10,476 nt of DNA from Flavobacteriales bacterium (GCA_015660615.1 DQKQ01000235.1:1-10476), one strand, 5' to 3'; counted from the stretch's first letter, positions 5,213 through 9,215 are shown. A program made the numbers and translations. The notes: generated by a model not told the origin, from the letters alone.

Positions 5213-5395
5213 ATGATTATGTGCGTTTGTAAAGCTGTATCTGATTCCGACTTAAGGCATGCAATTCAAAACCTTGGTATCAATCTAAGTGATTTTATTA
5301 ATGACACAGGTATAACAACAGATTGTGGCATTTGCACACGTGATGTTAAAAAATTATATAAGGAATTGGTGGGTGAAGATGGTAAAGAAGAATAA
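5213..5395 (+). CDS. Bfd-like [2Fe-2S] protein, 60 aa
   Basis: The sequence fits the BFD-like [2Fe-2S]-binding family (bacterioferritin-associated ferredoxin, NirB, NifU and similar). It shows CVCKAVSD at the N-terminus, a helix DLRHAIQNLG, then the Gly/Thr-rich run DTGITTDCGIC with the second Cys pair, followed by a C-terminal helix. The four cysteines (CxC and CxxC) are the expected cluster ligands, and about 60 aa is the normal length of free-standing Bfd. In bacteria Bfd reduces bacterioferritin to release iron; the role of a phage copy is unknown. The start is ATG 5213 or 5219. There is no Shine-Dalgarno, so translation is probably coupled to the upstream gene, which ends two bases earlier. 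Its last 17 bases overlap the gene at 5379. Confidence 0.8.
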   Translation: MIMCVCKAVSDSDLRHAIQNLGINLSDFINDTGITTDCGICTRDVKKLYKELVGEDGKEE

Positions 5396-5552
5396 AAAAT
5401 TGCTCGGTAATCACATGGGTTGTGTAAAACAAGGCAGAGTTTGGTATAATAGTAGTAAGGTAAGAGGTTGGAGATACTGTGATAAGTGTGGGGAATCTAC
5501 ACATAAAGGTCACACAGTTTTTACAACCCAAGAAGCAGCGTTCTGGAAATAA
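5379..5552 (+). CDS. Small basic CXXC protein, 57 aa
   Basis: I place the start at ATG 5379, inside the 3' end of the Bfd-like gene, with GGTGGGTGAAG upstream. A longer reading from 5325 would lie wholly within the Bfd-like gene and is unlikely. The product is basic (MVKKNKKLLGNH) and then shows CVKQGRVWYNSSKVRGWRYC with a CDKC pair, so a small metal- or RNA-binding fold is possible. The layout (Cys-rich, Trp/Tyr strands) resembles small zinc-ribbon proteins, but only three Cys and a few His are present. A promoter-like element sits within the gene at 5422-5450. Moderate confidence that it is translated. Confidence 0.55.
   Translation: MVKKNKKLLGNHMGCVKQGRVWYNSSKVRGWRYCDKCGESTHKGHTVFTTQEAAFWK
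5422..5450 (+). promoter_or_regulatory. Possible internal promoter for the tRNA cluster
   Basis: GTGTAA (5422-5427) or TGTAAA (5423-5428) lies 17 or 16 bp before a perfect TATAAT (5445-5450) with the usual TGG just upstream. It is inside the 5379 gene and points toward the tRNA genes at 5587-6046. The -35 is imperfect. Confidence 0.45.
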
Positions 5553-5586
5553 ACATCCAGTGGTTCATTGAAAATTTATTTGATAT

Positions 5587-5661
5587 GCGTCGGTAGCTCA
5601 GACGGTGACGAGCGCCAGTCTTATAAACTGGAGGGCGTGGGTTCAAATCCCACTCGGCGTA
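5587..5661 (+). tRNA. tRNA-Ile (anticodon TAT)
   Basis: Acceptor GCGTCGG pairs with TCGGCGT (three wobble pairs, including G1.T72), the anticodon arm is CCAGT-CTTATAA-ACTGG, the T-arm GTGGG-TTCAAAT-CCCAC, discriminator A. CCA is not encoded. TAT reads ATA, a codon often rare in hosts and common in AT-leaning phages. Confidence 0.9.
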
Positions 5662-5670
5662 CTACAAGTT

Positions 5671-5743
5671 GGATCGGTAGCTCAGCTGGCAGAGCATCGG
5701 ACTTTTAATCCGCAGGTCGTGGGTTCGACCCCCACCCGATTCA
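5671..5743 (+). tRNA. tRNA-Lys (anticodon TTT)
   Basis: Acceptor GGATCGG pairs with CCGATTC, the anticodon arm is TCGGA-CTTTTAA-TCCGC (first pair mismatched), the T-arm GTGGG-TTCGACC-CCCAC, discriminator A. CCA is not encoded. It lies between tRNA-Ile and the interrupted tRNA-like gene. Confidence 0.93.
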
Positions 5744-5748
5744 CTTAT

Positions 5749-5959
5749 GCCCGGGTAGCTCAGTGGAAGAGCGCCGCCCAGTAGGAAGTCAAAAGCCCAC
5801 CGTGACCACAACAAACACGAGATTGATCCTCTCGGTGGTAAAAATGTCGAGCATTGCCGACGCGGGATTTGGGAAAGAGGCTGAAACACTGCAAAGGTTT
5901 TGAGCAGTGGATCTACGCTACGAGGAGGAGGTCGTCGGTTCGAATCCGTGCCCCGGGTA
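5749..5959 (+). tRNA. Interrupted tRNA-like gene with about 140-base insert
   Basis: The 5' part is a standard tRNA half: acceptor GCCCGGG (5749-5755), TA, D-arm GCTC/GAGC with GG in the loop (5758-5772), then CCGCC as the 5' anticodon stem (5774-5778). The 3' half lies about 145 bases later: GGAGG (5924-5928, four of five pairs with CCGCC), AGGTC, T-loop TTCGAAT, and CCCGGGT (5952-5958), which pairs with the 5' acceptor over seven positions including G1.T72, then A. Between them is a structured insert with stems CCACCG/CGGTGG (5797/5833), GTCG/CGAC (5846/5858) and CACTGC/GCAGTG (5887/5904). The T-stem is imperfect, with one extra base before the acceptor. GCTACGAGG just before the 3' half recalls an Arg(ACG) loop, but the anticodon cannot be fixed. 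Either an intron-containing tRNA or a disrupted one. Confidence 0.6.
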
Positions 5960-5970
5960 ATTACGTTTTT

Positions 5971-6046
5971 GCACCTGTAGCTCAGTTGGTAGAGCAAGCG
6001 GCTCATAACCGCCAGGTCCCAGGTTCAAATCCTGGCAGGTGTACCA
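5971..6046 (+). tRNA. tRNA with CAT anticodon (Met or Ile2), CCA encoded
   Basis: Acceptor GCACCTG pairs with CAGGTGT (G1.T72), the D-arm is GCTC/GAGC, the anticodon loop CTCATAA, the T-arm CCAGG-TTCAAAT-CCTGG, discriminator A at 6043, then genomic CCA at 6044-6046. The D-stem C11:G24 pair and the lack of a GGG/CCC anticodon stem argue against an initiator tRNA. Elongator Met versus lysidine-modified Ile cannot be decided by eye. Confidence 0.92.
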
Positions 6047-6067
6047 TAAGAAAAAGGAGGGGTTAAT

Positions 6068-6235
6068 ATGAATACATTTGTTGTGATTGCCATGTTGGTA
6101 GCAACGATTGGATTGTTTGTGCATGCTATGTACAAGCGTGAAAGGCGACTACAAGAAATAAATCGCAAGATTGTAGAGGTACAAGATAGATATTTAAGTG
6201 CTAGGTCAAATCAGAATTGTGAAAATAGGAGATAG
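6068..6235 (+). CDS. Small single-span membrane protein, 55 aa
   Basis: A very strong AAAGGAGGGG lies just upstream of the ATG. Residues about 3-20 (TFVVIAMLVATIGLFVHAM) form a membrane helix. The rest is a charged helix YKRERRLQEINRKIVEVQDRYL and a polar end. This is the same design as the protein at 758 (short N-terminus, one span, basic coiled-coil-like tail), so the two may be related or do similar jobs. It starts 22 bases after the CAT tRNA and probably rides on that transcript. Its 3' end overlaps the -35 hexamer of the next promoter (6219). Function unknown. Confidence 0.7.
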   Translation: MNTFVVIAMLVATIGLFVHAMYKRERRLQEINRKIVEVQDRYLSARSNQNCENRR

Positions 6236-6248
6236 ATTGAGGTATAAT
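6219..6248 (+). promoter_or_regulatory. Promoter GTGAAA-18-TATAAT driving a non-coding stretch
   Basis: GTGAAA 6219-6224 lies inside the end of the 6068 gene and TATAAT is at 6243-6248. No plausible coding gene follows before the terminator at 6535-6571, so the product should be an RNA of about 315 bases starting near 6255. Confidence 0.75.
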
Positions 6249-6338
6249 ATAATCAGGTGAACGAAATTGTCTTGAAGTATTTTCCAGTAACCTAATAATG
6301 GAGAGTAAATGGGGTTGGAAAGCTAGGAACGTAATCAA

Positions 6339-6415
6339 TAGACTAACAAATAACTGGGCGACTCCTACAGGAAGTGGGAGGATAATATGTGTCGGTTCGA
6401 CTCCGGCTGGTCTGA
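6339..6415 (+). pseudogene. Degenerate tRNA-like sequence with intact T-arm
   Basis: TAGACTA (6339-6345) can pair with TGGTCTG (6408-6414) over seven positions including two T.G, giving a 77-base tRNA-sized unit with discriminator A. The T-arm is good and an anticodon-like arm CTCCTA/TGGGAG (6362-6380) is present. However, the D-stem is absent and the loop CAGGAAG lacks T at position 33, so it is probably not a working tRNA on its own. Confidence 0.4.
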
Positions 6416-6426
6416 CGTATTGTACG

Positions 6427-6471
6427 GTGACCATAGCTCAATTGGTAGAGCGGTCCATGGAATTGGTTACA
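6427..6471 (+). pseudogene. tRNA 5' half, possibly a mini-helix without anticodon and T-arms
   Basis: It has a canonical start, TA and D-arm. The acceptor GTGACCA (6427-6433) could also pair with TGGTTAC (6464-6470), seven positions with one G.T, followed by A. That would leave a 45-base tRNA-like minimal structure with acceptor and D-arm only. No T-arm follows before the terminator. A deleted tRNA or half of a permuted tRNA are both possible. Confidence 0.35.
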
Positions 6472-6487
6472 GTGTTTTTAGTTTTCG

Positions 6488-6523
6488 CTTATTGGGTATT
6501 TCCTGTAAAGATAATCCAATAAG
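6488..6523 (+). repeat. 8-bp inverted repeat hairpin
   Basis: CTTATTGG (6488-6495) and CCAATAAG (6516-6523) are perfect complements around a 20-base loop. The hairpin lies between the tRNA 5' half and the terminator, inside the predicted non-coding transcript. Confidence 0.6.
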
Positions 6524-6534
6524 TCAGATATAAC

Positions 6535-6571
6535 GTGATGGTAGCAGGCTCTGCCATCACATTTTTTGTTT
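6535..6571 (+). terminator. Strong rho-independent terminator
   Basis: GTGATGGTAG (6535-6544) pairs with CTGCCATCAC (6551-6560) over ten positions with one wobble, loop CAGGCT, followed by ATTTTTTGTTT. It separates the tRNA-like RNA region from the exonuclease promoter. Confidence 0.93.
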
Positions 6572-6586
6572 CCTACCCGCTCAATT

Positions 6587-6615
6587 GTGAAAACAACGCT
6601 TGGATATGTTACAAT
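6587..6615 (+). promoter_or_regulatory. Promoter GTGAAA-17-TACAAT for the exonuclease
   Basis: GTGAAA 6587-6592 and TACAAT 6610-6615, one base off consensus. TTGT/ACAA flank GAAA as a tiny stem. It lies just after the terminator. Confidence 0.75.
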
Positions 6616-6636
6616 ATAATTAACAGGGAGGGAAAT

Positions 6637-7308
6637 ATGCTTACAGCATCCCAGAGAAATAGTTGGTTAAAGAAACGTAAAAAAGGTATTGGTGGTAGCG
6701 AGCTAGCTGCCATTATTGGATTATCACCATTTTCAGGTCCAATCGATATTTGGCAAAATAAGCTTGGCTTAGGTGAGAAGTTTACTCCGACAGAGCAGAT
6801 GCGATGGGGAAACTTGCTTGAGACATCAATTGCTAAGGAATGGAATAAACGACACGGGAATTATCTAATGATTCCTGGTAAGTTGATTGTTCATCCTGAT
6901 GAATCCTGGATGAGAGGTACTCCGGACTTCTTGTTATTCAAGGGTGATTCAGTACATCTTGGACCAGTTTCCGTACTTGAAATTAAGAATACAAGTGTGT
7001 TTGCCAAAGGATATTGGGGAACTGATGAAGATCCAAAGGTACCTGTAAACTATGTAATCCAAGGTCAATGGTATTTACACCTCACTGGACTTGATACGAT
7101 ACACTATGGTGTCCTTTGTGGCGGTAATGAATTGATTTCAAGGACACTTCAACGGGATGATGAGCTTATAAATGAACTCATGCATCGTGGCAGGGAATTT
7201 TGGGAGCTTATTGAGGCAGGTATTAAGCCAAATGAACTTGAAACAGAGGAAATTGATGGTAAGGTTGTCAACATTGTTCCACCTGGACCGTGGGATAAAT
7301 ACTGCTAA
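6637..7308 (+). CDS. YqaJ/lambda-Exo-family exonuclease, 223 aa
   Basis: This matches the YqaJ-like viral recombinase family, the 5'-3' double-strand exonucleases that work with a single-strand annealing protein in phage recombination. Visible motifs are RKKGIGGSELAAIIGLSPF (14-32, the family's N-terminal signature), GNLLE (58-62), GTPDF (94-98, active-site Asp97), LEIKN (114-118, Glu115 and Lys117) and QGQWYLHLTGL (142-152, conserved Q and Y/H). Together these give the full PD-(D/E)XK catalytic set, so it is probably active. I chose the ATG at 6637 because GGGAGGG lies five bases upstream; a longer reading from 6535 would run through the terminator and promoter. No annealing partner (Bet, RecT, Erf) is seen here, but the RadA-like ATPase at 2954 is a plausible functional companion. 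Length is normal. Confidence 0.92.
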   Translation: MLTASQRNSWLKKRKKGIGGSELAAIIGLSPFSGPIDIWQNKLGLGEKFTPTEQMRWGNLLETSIAKEWNKRHGNYLMIPGKLIVHPDESWMRGTPDFLLFKGDSVHLGPVSVLEIKNTSVFAKGYWGTDEDPKVPVNYVIQGQWYLHLTGLDTIHYGVLCGGNELISRTLQRDDELINELMHRGREFWELIEAGIKPNELETEEIDGKVVNIVPPGPWDKYC

Positions 7309-7311
7309 AAG

Positions 7312-7340
7312 GTATAAATTCATTAAAACTATGGTATAAT
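7312..7340 (+). promoter_or_regulatory. Probable promoter with weak -35
   Basis: A perfect TATAAT (7335-7340, preceded by TGG as in other copies) has only GTATAA at the expected -35. An ATTAAAAC resembling the usual GTGAAAAC is about ten bases too close, as if one helical turn had been deleted. A second TATAAT is at 7358-7363. It would drive the gene at 7383. Confidence 0.5.
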
Positions 7341-7382
7341 ATCTGACAATATGAATATATAATATTTATGAGGAAGATTTTT

Positions 7383-7604
7383 ATGGATGAATTGTTACAA
7401 ATAAAGCAGCAATATCAATCCATGGCGACAACTGCCATGGATCGAGCCACATCCATGGATGGTCAGGGTTCAATTTACTGGGCAAAGAAGGCCCAATTAT
7501 ATGCGGAGTGGGCCGGAGATAATCAAATTCATATCGATGCCGGCTCACTTCTTGAACAGGCCAAACAATGTTGGTCAAAAAAGAGAACATTCCCCTCTCA
7601 CTAA
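7383..7604 (+). CDS. Hypothetical helical protein, 73 aa
   Basis: GAGGAAGA lies about eight bases before ATG 7383; the upstream in-frame ATG at 7368 would put that signal inside the gene, so I take 7383. The protein is helical and soluble: DELLQIKQQYQSMATTAMDR, then IYWAKKAQLYAEWAGDNQIH and AGSLLEQAKQCW. The layout resembles small TPR-like or helical-hairpin proteins, but no family is recognised. The DNA for residues 13-27 contains three in-frame CCATGG hexamers (7420, 7435, 7453), giving a slightly repetitive S/A-M-A/D pattern. The next promoter begins immediately after the stop. Confidence 0.7.
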   Translation: MDELLQIKQQYQSMATTAMDRATSMDGQGSIYWAKKAQLYAEWAGDNQIHIDAGSLLEQAKQCWSKKRTFPSH

Positions 7605-7605
7605 A

Positions 7606-7634
7606 GTGAAAAATCAACACAGTTAAGATATAAT
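7606..7634 (+). promoter_or_regulatory. Promoter GTGAAA-17-TATAAT, leaderless start
   Basis: GTGAAA 7606-7611, TATAAT 7629-7634, and ATG at 7641 exactly six bases later. TCACT/AGTGA form a small palindrome overlapping the -35. Confidence 0.85.
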
Positions 7635-7640
7635 AGAATC

Positions 7641-7856
7641 ATGAAGGTTAAAGATAAAATCTTTATTGTTCCTGGTGCAGACTCTAGGTTACGAACAAAG
7701 AATCGTATCCGTGAGCATGGGGATGATGGATTTGAAATTAGGCACCTACCGCAATCAGTCCAGTGTTTCAATGGAGCCCTTGGGATTTCCTTGGAATCAC
7801 CAGATGGATGGTTCGGTTGGATACGTTGGAATGAAATTGAAATTGTTGACAGGTAA
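7641..7856 (+). CDS. Hypothetical protein, 71 aa, leaderless mRNA predicted
   Basis: The ATG is six bases after TATAAT and no Shine-Dalgarno exists, so translation should begin at the 5' end of the mRNA. The product is a small basic beta-type protein: MKVKDKIFIVPGADSRLRTKN, DGFEIRHLPQ, ALGISLESPDGWFGWIRWNEIEIVD. The Trp-rich end suggests a compact barrel or a nucleic-acid- or protein-binding surface. I do not recognise the family. An overlapping ORF in another frame (7666-7869) is a shadow: it lacks start signals, whereas this one shares the TATAATAGAATCATGAA context with the genes at 7893 and 8244. Confidence 0.75.
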   Translation: MKVKDKIFIVPGADSRLRTKNRIREHGDDGFEIRHLPQSVQCFNGALGISLESPDGWFGWIRWNEIEIVDR

Positions 7857-7857
7857 A

Positions 7858-7886
7858 ATGAAAACCTAGTAACACGATGGTATAAT
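7858..7886 (+). promoter_or_regulatory. Promoter ATGAAA-17-TATAAT, leaderless start
   Basis: ATGAAA 7858-7863 (one base from GTGAAA, followed by the usual ACC), TATAAT 7881-7886, ATG at 7893 exactly six bases later. Confidence 0.8.
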
Positions 7887-7892
7887 AGAATT

Positions 7893-8057
7893 ATGAAGAT
7901 TACCAAAGAACAGATTTTGACGTTTCGGCGAGCAGCCTCTCGTCAGGCATACATCGATGCAGGTGGATGTGACGGTCGGTACCGTAAACGTATTGTTGGT
8001 AGCAAAAAACGGTATGATCGTTCCAGCGAAAATCGTCGTTGGAAAAAGGAGATGTAG
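7893..8057 (+). CDS. Small very basic protein, 54 aa, leaderless mRNA predicted
   Basis: This is below usual ORF cut-offs but well supported by its promoter and ATG geometry, which copies that of its neighbours. The product is highly basic (MKITKEQILTFRRAASRQ..., then DGRYRKRIVGSKKRYDRSSE, ending RRWKKEM). One short helix at the start (KEQILTFRRAASRQAYIDA) precedes an Arg/Lys-rich tail, so nucleic-acid binding is a fair guess, not shown. Its 3' end (AAAAAGGAG) doubles as the Shine-Dalgarno for the micro-gene at 8061. Confidence 0.7.
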   Translation: MKITKEQILTFRRAASRQAYIDAGGCDGRYRKRIVGSKKRYDRSSENRRWKKEM

Positions 8058-8060
8058 GAT

Positions 8061-8123
8061 ATGTTTGAACTATTTGTTATTGGTGCCCTTGTTTACCTGA
8101 TTTGGCTCAAGGACAAAAAATAG
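8061..8123 (+). CDS. Micro-membrane protein, 20 aa
   Basis: The 20-residue product MFELFVIGALVYLIWLKDKK is one hydrophobic helix with a basic end, a textbook tiny membrane peptide. AAAAAGGAG inside the end of the previous gene is eight bases upstream, so it is likely translated and coupled. Too short for family assignment. Such peptides in phages can modulate membrane proteins, act in lysis or be toxic; none of these is shown. Confidence 0.55.
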   Translation: MFELFVIGALVYLIWLKDKK

Positions 8124-8138
8124 ATTGTGTTAACCGTA

Positions 8139-8204
8139 ATGAAGGTTCTCTGGTGGGTGTGCCTTGGCTGCTGGTTATTTGATCATTGTTCTCAAAAAAA
8201 ATAG
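8139..8204 (+). CDS. Possible micro-protein, 21 aa
   Basis: An ATG-to-TAG frame gives MKVLWWVCLGCWLFDHCSQKK, Trp/Cys-rich and hydrophobic with a Lys end, like the 20-aa peptide just upstream. There is no Shine-Dalgarno and no promoter of its own. It ends five bases before the next -35. It could be a real second micro-peptide or chance. Confidence 0.3.
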   Translation: MKVLWWVCLGCWLFDHCSQKK

Positions 8205-8208
8205 TATT

Positions 8209-8237
8209 GTGAAAATCTTGTAGATATAGGATATAAT
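8209..8237 (+). promoter_or_regulatory. Promoter GTGAAA-17-TATAAT, leaderless start
   Basis: GTGAAA 8209-8214, TATAAT 8232-8237, ATG 8244 exactly six bases later. An A-tract (about 8194-8201) lies just upstream and may act as an UP-like element. Confidence 0.85.
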
Positions 8238-8243
8238 AGAATC

Positions 8244-8432
8244 ATGAAAACAAAATATACAATTAGAAAATTTGACGGTGATGATTGTTACTCATGGGCA
8301 GTGTTCGAGAAGGGAGATCTTCCCAAGGGTCACCGGGGAATTGTATTCTATGGGCAGGCTAGGCCGGCTGTTACTGGTTGCTCACGTAGTCAGGCTAATT
8401 ATTACAAAAAATCGTTGGAATCCAAATCTTAA
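8244..8432 (+). CDS. Hypothetical protein, 62 aa, leaderless mRNA predicted
   Basis: The ATG directly follows TATAATAGAATC, the same context as at 7641, with no Shine-Dalgarno. The product is small and basic (MKTKYTIRKFDGDDCYSWAVF, GHRGIVFYGQARPAVTGCSR, SQANYYKKSLESKS). It alternates beta-like and turn segments with two Cys and several aromatics, and looks like a compact beta sheet with one C-terminal helix. The shape (a Y/F-rich strand, 'Y G Q A ... P ... G C S R S Q A') recalls many small phage proteins that fold alone, but I cannot name a family. Confidence 0.7.
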   Translation: MKTKYTIRKFDGDDCYSWAVFEKGDLPKGHRGIVFYGQARPAVTGCSRSQANYYKKSLESKS

Positions 8433-8434
8433 TT

Positions 8435-8463
8435 GTGAAAACATCATTTGAGAATGATATAAT
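8435..8463 (+). promoter_or_regulatory. Promoter GTGAAA-17-TATAAT for gene at 8494
   Basis: GTGAAA 8435-8440, TATAAT 8458-8463. The spacer holds a perfect hairpin ATCATT-TGAG-AATGAT. The leader TATAGAAACAACGTAAGGA closely matches that at 10334. Confidence 0.85.
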
Positions 8464-8493
8464 GGTTATAGAAACAACGTAAGGAATTTGTCA

Positions 8494-8736
8494 ATGCAAT
8501 TATTTCATAAGCGTCAAAAGAAAACAATAAAACAAATGTGGTTGGATGAGTGGATAAAACACGGGGGTGTTTGGACACGCCCACAGGCTAAAGCTGTATA
8601 TGATGGGTTGTGTAAAGGTAATCCATATTACACATCTTTGACGATTGGGCGGTTGCTGAAAAAGCAAGGTAAATTAATTGCACATACGCAAATCGAAAAC
8701 AAAGGCCACAGTGTACAAGTTTGGGTATTAAGTTAA
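8494..8736 (+). CDS. Hypothetical basic protein, winged-helix-like, 80 aa
   Basis: AAGGAA seven bases upstream supports ATG 8494; a TTG at 8488 is too close to it. The product is basic and mixed alpha/beta: MQLFHKRQKKTIKQMWLDEWIKHG, then RPQAKAVYDGLCKG, then LTIGRLLKKQGKLIAHTQ and GHSVQVWVLS. The order helix-helix-helix followed by two strands, with 'TIGRLLKKQGKL', is reminiscent of a winged-helix DNA-binding fold, so a small regulator is possible. That is a shape-based guess. It is a single-gene unit with a promoter on each side. Confidence 0.7.
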   Translation: MQLFHKRQKKTIKQMWLDEWIKHGGVWTRPQAKAVYDGLCKGNPYYTSLTIGRLLKKQGKLIAHTQIENKGHSVQVWVLS

Positions 8737-8759
8737 AGCTTATCTAAATAACTCCTGTT

Positions 8760-8786
8760 CCACCCATGGTGAAAACCCATGGGTGG
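8760..8786 (+). repeat. Stem-loop enclosing the -35 hexamer (3 of 4)
   Basis: CCACCCATG (8760-8768) pairs perfectly with CATGGGTGG (8778-8786) around GTGAAAACC. The stem sequence differs from those at 2881, 3699 and 9216, but the -35 again lies in the loop. It starts 24 bases after the upstream stop. Confidence 0.85.
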
Positions 8787-8797
8787 GGTGGTATAAT
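8769..8797 (+). promoter_or_regulatory. Promoter GTGAAA-17-TATAAT for gene at 8818
   Basis: GTGAAA 8769-8774, TATAAT 8792-8797. The leader is short, with AGGAGG starting eight bases after TATAAT. Confidence 0.85.
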
Positions 8798-8817
8798 AGT
8801 TCTAGGAGGAATAAAAC

Positions 8818-9207
8818 ATGTCAGGATTCAAACCGGTACTTACCAAGAAATATAAACGATACGGTAAAGTCTACCATTCACAATTGACCGAGTTTGAGGT
8901 AAAGATTGTACCTCAACAGGAAATTACAATTCGACAGGCGCTCAGTGAAGAGGTGAGGTTGAAGTGGGACTTTATTGGTGAACGAAAGTTTCGTGTTGGC
9001 GACTGGGCTGAATACGATAGCTGGAATCTAAACTATCTTGGCCAGATCGTTGCAATCACAAACAAAACTGTGACAATCGTTGATTATCCTGATAGCCATA
9101 ACCCGTGTAAGAAACGACTTGATCTTCATACATTTTGCTGGCGTAATTTCAGTAAGAGTGTTGAAGAAAAGCGGGCGGCGAACGCAGAAACAAGAATGTA
9201 TATCTAA
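8818..9207 (+). CDS. Hypothetical protein with SH3-like barrel, 129 aa
   Basis: TAGGAGGAATAAAAC precedes the ATG and is a strong start. The N-terminal 60 residues are basic and helical or extended (KPVLTKKYKRYGKVYHSQL, TIRQALSEEVRLKWDF). The C-terminal half reads like a KOW/Tudor/SH3-type barrel: KFRVGDWAEYDSWN, YLGQIVAITNKTVTIVDYP, KRLDLHTFCWRNF. The same GDW/V...I/V...L pattern appears in the smaller protein at 2300. A binding role toward nucleic acid or protein is plausible; enzymatic residues are not apparent. It is a single-gene unit flanked by hairpin/promoter elements on both sides (8760 and 9216). Confidence 0.72.
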   Translation: MSGFKPVLTKKYKRYGKVYHSQLTEFEVKIVPQQEITIRQALSEEVRLKWDFIGERKFRVGDWAEYDSWNLNYLGQIVAITNKTVTIVDYPDSHNPCKKRLDLHTFCWRNFSKSVEEKRAANAETRMYI

Positions 9208-9215
9208 AATCATTC

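Larger units (their letters stand above)
6255..6571 (+). ncRNA. Candidate structured RNA with misordered tRNA pieces
   Basis: This 400-base gap between genes has its own promoter and a strong terminator. It holds a tRNA 3' part (T-arm GTCGG-TTCGACT-CCGGC, 6391-6407, then TGGTCTG) followed, not preceded, by a tRNA 5' part (GTGACCA TA GCTC-AATTGGTA-GAGC, 6427-6451). TGGTC and GACCA pair across a short linker that itself contains CGTA/TACG, so the two halves could be joined by a closed acceptor stem, as in circularly permuted tRNA genes. I could not find matching anticodon-stem halves, so this may equally be two decayed tRNAs. A hairpin at 6488-6523 follows. ORFs crossing this region give the peptides typical of translated tRNA genes and are not real. 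Confidence 0.5.

Noticed and set aside
5779..5923. Standard group I intron in the tRNA
   Set aside because: At about 145 bases it is below the usual size and I could not find the P7 R/S motif pair; left open as an unidentified insert.
5749..5959. tmRNA
   Set aside because: Length is too short, a canonical D-arm is present, and I see no tag-like reading frame with a resume codon.
5662..6124. ORFs on both strands across the tRNA cluster
   Set aside because: Their peptides (for example VAQLVEQAAHNRQVPGSNPG and its antisense equivalents) are the well-known products of translating tRNA genes; they have no start signals.
6201..6522. ORFs over the tRNA-like non-coding stretch
   Set aside because: They give the same tRNA-type peptides (IAQLVER, PAGVEPT), lack Shine-Dalgarno sites and run across the promoter or RNA structures.
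6535..6636. N-terminal extension of the exonuclease from ATG 6535
   Set aside because: It would be translated from a rho-independent terminator stem and through the gene's own promoter; the ATG at 6637 has the Shine-Dalgarno and gives the family-normal length.
7666..7869. ORF overlapping the 7641 gene in another frame
   Set aside because: It has no Shine-Dalgarno or promoter-matched start, whereas the 7641 frame has the leaderless geometry shared with two neighbours.
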